Origin: Bhargavaea ullalensis
GTDB taxonomy: Bacteria > Bacillota > Bacilli > Bacillales_A > Planococcaceae
Strand: one strand, 5' to 3'
Length of the DNA: 64,000 nucleotides
Assembly (NCBI RefSeq): GCF_040545425.1
Contig: NZ_JBEPLW010000011.1
Shown piece after piece: positions 56,931 through 64,000 of this stretch. The translations under genes were made by a program, and so were the position numbers. Under the pieces are notes generated by a model. It had not been told where the DNA came from and made no database searches. It saw only the letters and a program-made list of their open reading frames with translations. Positions within the stretch are counted from its first letter, which is position 1; each line of letters begins with the position of its first letter.

Positions 56931-58127
56931 ATGGCGAAAACGGTCATCCTCGGCGGCGCACGGACGCCGTTCGGCAAATTCGGCGGGCTCCTTGCCAAGA
57001 AAACGGCAAGCGACCTCGGCGGCACGGCAATCCGGGCGGCACTCGAGCGGACGGAGACGGCACCTGAAGAAGTCGATGAAGTGATCATGGGCACGGTGCT
57101 CCAGGGCGGGCAGGGACAGATCCCGTCCCGTCAGGCGGCAAGCAAAGCCGGACTTCCGTGGAGCACGAAAACCGAGACGGTGAATAAAGTCTGTGCATCC
57201 GGCATGCGGAGCGTCACGCTCGCCGATCAGATCATCCGGCTCGGCGACGAAGAAGTGATCGTCGCGGGCGGTATGGAATCGATGTCAAATGCGCCGTATT
57301 ACATGCCGAAAGGCCGTTTTGGGCTGAAAATGGGTGATGCCCCGCTTATCGACGGCATGATCCACGACGGCCTGTCCTGCTCGTTCCACCCGGAGCGCGT
57401 CCACATGGGCACGTACGGAAATTCCACCGCCGAAGAAATGAGCCTCAGCCGCGAAGCGCAGGATGACTGGGCCCTCCGCAGCCATGAACGGGCCGTGAAG
57501 GCGATCGACGAAGGCCTGTTTGTCGAAGAAATCGTGCCGGTGGAAGTGCCGGCGCGAAAAGGCCAGTCGATCCTTGTCGGCGAAGACGAAGCCCCGCGCC
57601 GCGACACGTCGAAAGAGTCGCTCGCAAAACTGCGTCCGGCATTCGGCAACGACGGCACGATCACGGCGGGCAACGCGCCGGGCGTCAACGACGGTGCGTG
57701 CGCACTCGTATTGATGAGTGCAGACCGCGCCGAAAAGGAAGGCCGGGACATTCTGGCGGAAGTGCTCGGACACGCCGAAGTGGCTGTCGAGCCGGAGCAT
57801 TTCCCTCAAACGCCGGGACTCGTCATCAATGCATTGCTTCAAAAGACCGGAAAATCGCTTGAGGACATCGACTTGTTTGAGATCAACGAGGCCTTCGCGG
57901 CAGTGGCGCTTGCCAGCTCCGAGATCGCGAAGCTCGACCCTGAAAAAGTGAATGTGAACGGCGGAGCCGTGGCACTCGGACACCCGATCGGGGCAAGCGG
58001 CGCCCGCATCATCCTGACGCTCGCACACGAACTGAAGCGGCGCGGCGGCGGGATCGGCATCGCGGCGATCTGCTCGGGCGGCGGCCAGGGCGACGCCATC
58101 ATGATTGAAGTACCGGAGGGGGAATGA
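56931..58127 (+). CDS. mmgA: Acetyl-CoA acetyltransferase (thiolase)
   Basis: A 398-residue thiolase that cleaves 3-ketoacyl-CoA or condenses acetyl-CoA. Seen: ILGGARTPFGKFGG at the start, nucleophile NKVCASGMRSV (cysteine about residue 88), GGMESMSNAPYYM, NEAFAAVALA, GGAVALGHPIGASGARI (catalytic histidine) and CSGGGQGDA (second cysteine). ATG 56931 follows AAAGGGGGAA. With the next two genes it has the same order as the B. subtilis mmgABC operon (thiolase, hydroxybutyryl-CoA dehydrogenase, acyl-CoA dehydrogenase); the symbol is by analogy. Confidence 0.9.
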   Translation: MAKTVILGGARTPFGKFGGLLAKKTASDLGGTAIRAALERTETAPEEVDEVIMGTVLQGGQGQIPSRQAASKAGLPWSTKTETVNKVCASGMRSVTLADQIIRLGDEEVIVAGGMESMSNAPYYMPKGRFGLKMGDAPLIDGMIHDGLSCSFHPERVHMGTYGNSTAEEMSLSREAQDDWALRSHERAVKAIDEGLFVEEIVPVEVPARKGQSILVGEDEAPRRDTSKESLAKLRPAFGNDGTITAGNAPGVNDGACALVLMSADRAEKEGRDILAEVLGHAEVAVEPEHFPQTPGLVINALLQKTGKSLEDIDLFEINEAFAAVALASSEIAKLDPEKVNVNGGAVALGHPIGASGARIILTLAHELKRRGGGIGIAAICSGGGQGDAIMIEVPEGE

Positions 58128-58130
58128 CGG

Positions 58131-58982
<852 letters not shown>

Positions 58983-59024
58983 AGAATAAATCATCATACA
59001 GAAAGCCTTAAAGAGGTGCACAGC

Positions 59025-60161
59025 ATGGATTTTCATTTCACCGAAGAACAAAAGATGATGCGCAAGATGGTGCGGGACTTCGCCAAAAACGAAATCGAGC
59101 CGTTCATCCCGCGCATGGAAGCCGGGGAATTTCCGCGCGACATCGTCCGCAAGATGGGCGAGCTCGGCCTGATGGGCATTTCCGTCCCCGAAAAATACGG
59201 CGGCTCGGAAATGGACTACGTGAGCTACATCATCGCCGTCCATGAACTTTCGAAAGTGAGCGCCGTGCCGGGCGTCATCCTGTCGGTCCACACGTCGGTC
59301 GGAACCAATCCGATTCTCCTGTTCGGCACCGAGGAACAAAAGCAGAAATACGTGCCGAAGCTCGCATCGGGCGAGTACCTCGGAGCCTTCTGCCTCACCG
59401 AACCGTCCGCCGGATCCGACGCCGGAGCGCTGAAGACTCGCGCTGTGAAGAAGGACGGAGGGTATGTCCTGAACGGTTCGAAAATTTTCATTACAAACGG
59501 CGGGGAAGCGGATGTGTACATCGTCTTCGCCTCGACCGACCCTGCCGCCGGGACACACGGCATCACGGCGTTCATCGTCGAAGCCGGCACGCCGGGGCTC
59601 GTCATCGGCAAAGACGAGAAAAAGATGGGTCTCCATGGCTCCCGGACCGTCGGGCTCACATTCGAAGATATGAACGTGCCGGAGGAAAATGTGCTCGGCA
59701 AGCCGGGCGAAGGATTCAAAATTGCCCTCGCCAACCTCGACGCCGGCCGGATCGGCATCGCGGCGCAGGCCCTCGGCATCGCGGAAGCGGCACTTGAAGC
59801 CGCGACCGGGTACGCGAAGGAACGCGTCCAGTTCGGCAAGCCGATTGCGGCCAATCAAGGCATCGGCTTCAAGCTTGCCGATATGGCCACACAAGTTGAA
59901 GCGGCCCGGCTCCTCGTCTACCGTGCCGCCTGGCTTCGCTCGCAGGGGCTGCCGGCGGGCAAGGAAGCGTCAATGGCAAAACTGTGGGCTTCCCAGGCGG
60001 CCGTCGACTGTGCGACCGAAGGCATCCAGGTGTTCGGCGGCTACGGCTACACCGAAGACTACCCGATGGAACGATTTTTCCGTGACGCCAAAGTCACCCA
60101 GATTTACGAGGGCACGAGCGAGATCCAGCGGCTCGTCATCAGTAAACATCTGACGAAGTAA
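59025..60161 (+). CDS. Acyl-CoA dehydrogenase
   Basis: A 378-residue FAD enzyme that makes 2-enoyl-CoA from acyl-CoA and passes electrons to ETF. Seen: FCLTEPSAGSDAGALKT, FITNGGEADVYIVFA, the C-terminal VFGGYGYTEDYPMERFFRDAKVTQIYEGTSEIQRLVI with catalytic glutamate in YEGTSE. Its chain length is not predictable. ATG 59025 has AAGAGGTG six bases upstream; the in-frame GTG at 59016 lies too close. Position (third gene after mmgA/mmgB) suggests MmgC. Confidence 0.9.
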   Translation: MDFHFTEEQKMMRKMVRDFAKNEIEPFIPRMEAGEFPRDIVRKMGELGLMGISVPEKYGGSEMDYVSYIIAVHELSKVSAVPGVILSVHTSVGTNPILLFGTEEQKQKYVPKLASGEYLGAFCLTEPSAGSDAGALKTRAVKKDGGYVLNGSKIFITNGGEADVYIVFASTDPAAGTHGITAFIVEAGTPGLVIGKDEKKMGLHGSRTVGLTFEDMNVPEENVLGKPGEGFKIALANLDAGRIGIAAQALGIAEAALEAATGYAKERVQFGKPIAANQGIGFKLADMATQVEAARLLVYRAAWLRSQGLPAGKEASMAKLWASQAAVDCATEGIQVFGGYGYTEDYPMERFFRDAKVTQIYEGTSEIQRLVISKHLTK

Positions 60162-60188
60162 GAGGTTCTGTGCCAAAACGTTGTTTCG

Positions 60189-60297
60189 GCGGATAAAGAT
60201 CATGCTTCCCGGGATAAAGATAACGTTCGCCTTGATATAGATAACGCTTTGGCCGATAAAGATAACGTTCGGCCCGATAAAGATAACGCTTCACTGC
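60189..60297. repeat. 21-bp-step repeat array, family 5 in reverse orientation (core GATAAAGATAACGTT)
   Basis: GATAAAGAT cores start at 60192, 60213, 60234 (GATATAGAT), 60255 and 60276, exactly 21 bp apart, five copies. The core is the reverse complement of the array at 43166-43274. It fills the space between the two acyl-CoA dehydrogenase genes, inside what is otherwise one operon. Confidence 0.93.
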
Positions 60298-60331
60298 AAT
60301 CACTTCATTGATGACCGAAAGGGTGTTGAAA

Positions 60332-61471
60332 ATGGATTTTAAGCTTTCTGAAGAACATGAGATGATCCGAAAAATGGTGCGCGATTTCGCGACGAAGGAT
60401 GTGGCGCCGACCGCTGCAGAGCGCGACGAGGAAGAACGGTTCGACATGGAGATCTTCCACAAGATGGCGGAACTCGGCCTGACGGGGATTCCGTGGCCGG
60501 AAGAGTACGGCGGCATCGGGTCCGATTTCCTGGCTTATGTGATCGCGGTCGAGGAACTGTCGCGCGTCGATGCATCCGCCGGAGTTGTCCTGTCCGCGCA
60601 CACGTCGCTCGCCGGCTGGCCTGTGTTCAAATACGGCAACGAAGAGCAGAAGCAGAAGTACCTCCGGCCAATGGCGGAAGGGTCGAAAGTCGGCGCGTAC
60701 TGCCTGACGGAAGCGGGTTCCGGTTCCGACGCGGGCGGCATGAAGACGACGGCCAAGAAAGACGGCGACCACTATATCCTGAACGGCTCGAAGATGTTCA
60801 TCACGAACGGCGGCATCGCCGACACGTACATCGTGTTTGCGGTCACTGATCCGACTTCGAAGCACAAAGGCACGAGCGCGTTCATCGTCGAGAAGGACTT
60901 TGAAGGATTCTCGGTCGGCAAAAAAGAGAAGAAGATGGGGATCCGCTCGTCCCCGACAACGGAAGTCATCTTCGACAACTGCAAAGTGCCGGCGGAAAAC
61001 CTGCTCGGCGAAGAAGGCCAGGGCTTCATCATCGCGATGAAGACGCTCGACGGCGGCCGCAACGGCATCGCCGCACAGGCAGTCGGCATCGCACAGGGCG
61101 CACTGGACGCATCGGTTGATTACGCGAAGGAACGCGTCCAGTTCGGCAAGCCGATCGCGGCCAATCAAGGCGTCGGCTTCAAGCTTGCCGACATGGCGAC
61201 GTCGATCGAAGCGTCCCGCCTCCTCACTTACCAGGCAGCCTGGCTCGAGTCGAACGGCCACCCGTACGGCAAGGAATCCGCGATGGCGAAACTGATGGCC
61301 GGCGACACGGCGATGAAAGTCACGACCGAAGCGGTCCAGGTCTACGGCGGTTACGGCTACACGAAAGACTATCCGGTAGAGCGCTTCATGCGCGACGCGA
61401 AGATCACCCAGATCTATGAAGGCACGCAGGAAATCCAGCGCCTCGTCATCTCCCGCATGCTGACGAAATGA
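60332..61471 (+). CDS. acdA: Acyl-CoA dehydrogenase (second)
   Basis: A 379-residue paralog of the preceding dehydrogenase. Seen: MDFKLSEEHEMIRKMVRDFA, YCLTEAGSGSDAGGMKT, FITNGGIADTYIVFA, VYGGYGYTKDYPVERFMRDAKITQIYEGTQEIQRLVI with the catalytic glutamate. GIPWPEEYGGIGSDFLAYVIAVEELSRVDASAG is typical of short/branched-chain enzymes such as AcdA/Bcd; this assignment is an inference. ATG 60332 follows AAAGGGTG. It overlaps the TetR gene by four bases. Confidence 0.9.
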   Translation: MDFKLSEEHEMIRKMVRDFATKDVAPTAAERDEEERFDMEIFHKMAELGLTGIPWPEEYGGIGSDFLAYVIAVEELSRVDASAGVVLSAHTSLAGWPVFKYGNEEQKQKYLRPMAEGSKVGAYCLTEAGSGSDAGGMKTTAKKDGDHYILNGSKMFITNGGIADTYIVFAVTDPTSKHKGTSAFIVEKDFEGFSVGKKEKKMGIRSSPTTEVIFDNCKVPAENLLGEEGQGFIIAMKTLDGGRNGIAAQAVGIAQGALDASVDYAKERVQFGKPIAANQGVGFKLADMATSIEASRLLTYQAAWLESNGHPYGKESAMAKLMAGDTAMKVTTEAVQVYGGYGYTKDYPVERFMRDAKITQIYEGTQEIQRLVISRMLTK

Positions 61472-62127
61472 CGGAACAGCACAAACAGGCACGCCATGAG
61501 GTGAAGTCGTCCGTCAAAGACGAGACGCTCATCGAGAAGCGCCGTGACCAGATGATCCGCGGAGCGGTGAAGCTTTTCAGGGAGAAGGGGTTCCACCGCA
61601 CGACGACGCGGGAAATCGCGAAGGAAGCGGGCTTCAGCATCGGCACGCTGTATGAATATATCCGGACAAAGGAAGACGTGCTGTACCTCGTCTGCGACCG
61701 GATCTACGACGAAGTGAACAGCCGCCTGTCTCCGCTCGCCGGACAGCCCGGCACGATCGACGGCCTGAAAGACGCCATCCTGCAGTACATCACACTCATC
61801 GACGATATGGAAGACGAGTTCACCGTCATGTACCAGGAGTCGAAATCGCTGCCGAAGACGGCACTGAAATACGTTCTTGAAAAAGAGCTTGAAATGACCG
61901 CCCTGTTCAGGAAAATCCTCGCCGGCTGCGCGGAGTCGGGGGAACTCCGTCTTTCCGAAAAGGAAACGGAGCTGGCTGCGCACCACATCGTCGTCCAGGG
62001 CCAGATGTGGGCATTCCGCCGGTGGGCGCTCCATAAACTGTTCACGCTCGAGGAATTCATTACCATGCAGACGGATGAGCTCATCCATGGACTGAGCGTC
62101 CGTCTGCGGGAGGGGGAACCATCTTGA
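61468..62127 (+). CDS. TetR/AcrR family transcriptional regulator
   Basis: A 219-residue regulator. HTH: TTTREIAKEAGFSIGTLYEYIRTKEDVLYLV at about 48-78, followed by an all-helical ligand domain. Its place inside the acyl-CoA oxidation operon and the FadR-type operator in front of fadF make it a likely FadR-like regulator of this cluster, but it is longer than B. subtilis FadR (about 195 residues) and could sense a branched-chain acyl-CoA instead. ATG overlaps the acdA stop; its stop overlaps the icmF TTG. Confidence 0.82.
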   Translation: MTEQHKQARHEVKSSVKDETLIEKRRDQMIRGAVKLFREKGFHRTTTREIAKEAGFSIGTLYEYIRTKEDVLYLVCDRIYDEVNSRLSPLAGQPGTIDGLKDAILQYITLIDDMEDEFTVMYQESKSLPKTALKYVLEKELEMTALFRKILAGCAESGELRLSEKETELAAHHIVVQGQMWAFRRWALHKLFTLEEFITMQTDELIHGLSVRLREGEPS

Positions 62128-64000
62128 CCACAGCACCAGTTGAAGTGTACCGCCCGGTGAACCATGTCCGGTTCGTCACGGCTTCCAGCCTGTTCGACGG
62201 CCACGATGCGTCGATCAACATCATGCGCCGCATCCTCCAGGCGAGCGGCGCCGAAGTCATCCACCTCGGCCACAACCGTTCCGTCGAGGAAGTCGTCAAC
62301 GCCGCCATCCAGGAAGACGTCCAGGGCATCGCGATCTCGTCCTATCAGGGCGGCCATGTGGAATATTTCAAGTACATGCACGACCTGCTCAAGGAAAAAG
62401 GCGCACCGCACATCCGCATCTACGGCGGGGGAGGCGGCGTCATCATTCCGAAAGAGATCAAGGAACTGCAGGACTACGGCATCTCCGGCATCTTCTCGCC
62501 TGAAGACGGACGCCGGCTCGGCCTTCAGGGCATGATCAACGAAATGCTGAAGCAGTGCGACTACAAGACGTCCGAGAAAAAAGACCTCGGCCATCCCGAA
62601 GACCTCACGACAGAAAACGTTCCGCTTCTCTCCGGCCTGATCACGATGGCGGAGGACGCCCACAAAACCGGCGACGAGGAAGCCGAAAAGATGCTCGAAG
62701 AAGTCCGGAAGCATTCGAAAAACACACCGGTGTTCGGCATCACAGGCACGGGCGGCGCCGGCAAGAGCTCGTTGACGGATGAACTAATCCGCCGGTTCCT
62801 GCACGAGCTGCCGGACAAGAAAGTCGCCATCCTGTCGATCGACCCGACAAAGCAGAAGACGGGCGGCGCGCTGCTCGGCGACCGGATCCGGATGAACGCC
62901 ATCTTCAGCAACCGCGTCTACATGCGGTCGCTCGCCACGCGCGGATCGCGCTCCGAGCTTTCCGGAGCGATCAAAGATGTGCTCGATGTTGTGCGTGCGG
63001 CCGGCTTTGACCTGATTGTCGTCGAGACGAGCGGAATCGGCCAGGGCGATGCGGAAGTCGCGGAAATCTCCGATGCTTCGATGTATGTGATGACGAGCGA
63101 ATTCGGCGCACCGACGCAGTTGGAAAAGATCGACATGATCGACTTTGCGGACTTGATCGCCATCAACAAGTTCGAGCGCAAAGGATCTGAAGACGCCCTG
63201 CGCCAGGTGCAGAAACAGTACCAGCGCAGCCGCACGCTGTTCGACAAGAACCTCGACGACATGCCGGTGTACGGCACGATCGCCAGCCAGTTCAATGACA
63301 AAGGGACCAACTCGCTGTTCGCGGCGATCGTCGACGTCCTGAACGAGAAATTCAACCTCGGCTGGGAGACGTCCTACAAGCATTCGGTGAAAACTCAGAA
63401 GCAGAACGTTATCATCCCGAACGACCGCCGCTACTACCTCCGCGAAATCACGGACACGGTCCGCGATTATCACAAGCGTTCGGAGCAGCAGGCGGAATTC
63501 GGACGGCGCCTGTTCCAGCTGGAAGGTTCGCTTGGGATGATCCGTGAAAAAGGCGGCGATGAAGCGCTCGAGAAATCACTCGAATCGCTCATGGCAAGCG
63601 TGCGCGACGAGCTCACTGCGGAATCCAAGCGTATCCTCGACAACTGGGAAAGCTTGAAAAAAGCCTACTCCGGCGAGGAATTCGTGACGAAAGTCCGCGA
63701 CCGCGAAATCCGCACGATTCTGCGCACGGAAAGCCTGTCCGGCCTTCAGATCCCGAAAGTCGCCTTGCCACGATTCAAGGACTACGGCGAGATCCTCCGC
63801 TGGGTGTATGCCGAAAACGTGCCGGGTTCATTCCCTTACACGGCGGGCGTGTTCCCGTTCAAGCGCCAGGGCGAAGATCCGAAGCGCCAGTTCGCGGGCG
63901 AAGGAACGCCGGAGCGGACCAACCGCCGGTTCCATTACCTGTCAAAGGACGACGATGCCAAGCGGCTGTCGACCGCATTCGACTCGGTCACCCTCTACGG
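62124..64000 (+). CDS. icmF: Fused isobutyryl-CoA mutase IcmF (partial, cut by window edge)
   Basis: The first 625 residues of an adenosylcobalamin-dependent mutase fused to its G-protein chaperone. Seen: B12-binding domain (about 10-145: FDGHDASINIMRRIL with the cobalt-ligating histidine, SSYQGGH, YGGGGGV), MeaB-like GTPase (about 195-480: GITGTGGAGKSSLTDELI, VETSGIGQGDAEVAEI, INKFERKGSEDA), and the start of the mutase large domain (FPYTAGVFPFKRQGEDPKRQFAGEG). It interconverts isobutyryl-CoA and butyryl-CoA, letting branched acyl groups enter beta-oxidation. TTG 62124 follows GGGAGGGGG. The frame is open to the edge. Confidence 0.92.
   Translation, partial: MTTAPVEVYRPVNHVRFVTASSLFDGHDASINIMRRILQASGAEVIHLGHNRSVEEVVNAAIQEDVQGIAISSYQGGHVEYFKYMHDLLKEKGAPHIRIYGGGGGVIIPKEIKELQDYGISGIFSPEDGRRLGLQGMINEMLKQCDYKTSEKKDLGHPEDLTTENVPLLSGLITMAEDAHKTGDEEAEKMLEEVRKHSKNTPVFGITGTGGAGKSSLTDELIRRFLHELPDKKVAILSIDPTKQKTGGALLGDRIRMNAIFSNRVYMRSLATRGSRSELSGAIKDVLDVVRAAGFDLIVVETSGIGQGDAEVAEISDASMYVMTSEFGAPTQLEKIDMIDFADLIAINKFERKGSEDALRQVQKQYQRSRTLFDKNLDDMPVYGTIASQFNDKGTNSLFAAIVDVLNEKFNLGWETSYKHSVKTQKQNVIIPNDRRYYLREITDTVRDYHKRSEQQAEFGRRLFQLEGSLGMIREKGGDEALEKSLESLMASVRDELTAESKRILDNWESLKKAYSGEEFVTKVRDREIRTILRTESLSGLQIPKVALPRFKDYGEILRWVYAENVPGSFPYTAGVFPFKRQGEDPKRQFAGEGTPERTNRRFHYLSKDDDAKRLSTAFDSVTLY

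Overview
The window reads as chromosomal DNA of a G+C-rich member of the Bacillales, most likely Planococcaceae/Caryophanaceae (Bhargavaea-like). This placement is inferred from content, not from a database search. The evidence is the AGGAGG-type ribosome sites, the TTG/GTG starts, bacillithiol deacetylase bshB2 with yojF, coproheme decarboxylase hemQ, octanoyl transferase lipL, and runs of genes in the order I remember from Bacillus subtilis: ung-ywdI-ywdK-gerQ, hemQ-lipL-rsfA-ywfO-ywgA-ywhD, a pbpG-type PBP, speE-speB, ywiB-argS and fadF. Sporulation-associated genes (gerQ, rsfA) are present. I see no prophage, insertion sequence, CRISPR array, rRNA or tRNA.

Layout. 1-9.2 kb: DegV protein, PlsY, nitroreductase, M20 peptidase, CNNM-type transporter, an ECF sigma factor, a PLD-like membrane enzyme, a small coiled-coil protein and an orphan PseG/SpsG-like protein. 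9.4-27.7 kb: cation/proton antiporter, topoisomerase III, YbaK deacylase, a duplicated P-loop ATPase, a paired SMR exporter, threonine catabolism (kbl, tdh), YjiH, bshB2-yojF, pdxK and ung-ywdI-ywdK. 27.7-43.1 kb: gerQ, a putative zinc peptidase, hemQ, lipL, rsfA, ywfO-ywgA-ywhD, a class A PBP, speE-speB, a GGDEF membrane protein beside a fragment of a second one, and ywiB-argS.

43.3-54.0 kb is one tightly overlapping 13-gene operon behind a cobalamin riboswitch with its own terminator: btuF, btuC, a btuD-cbiZ fusion, cbiB, cobD, cobU, a shortened cobQ, cobS, cobC, a second cobU-like gene, a PduO-type adenosyltransferase, and cblT-cblS for alpha-ribazole. It imports and remodels corrinoids rather than making them. 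54.46 kb to the right edge is a fatty-acid/branched-chain acyl-CoA oxidation cluster (fadF, thiolase, hydroxyacyl-CoA dehydrogenase, two acyl-CoA dehydrogenases, a TetR regulator, and fused isobutyryl-CoA mutase icmF cut by the edge). Its promoter carries a near-consensus FadR operator. IcmF needs adenosylcobalamin, so the two operons fit together functionally.

The most unusual feature is not a gene. Nine intergenic arrays of short conserved cores recur at an almost constant 20-bp or 21-bp step, near two turns of B-DNA. They belong to five sequence families, and four families occur twice in this window, two of those pairs in opposite orientation. The cores are conserved while the filler between them varies. 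They lie in nearly every large gap and do not look like CRISPR, iterons of a replicon, or known intergenic elements I can name.
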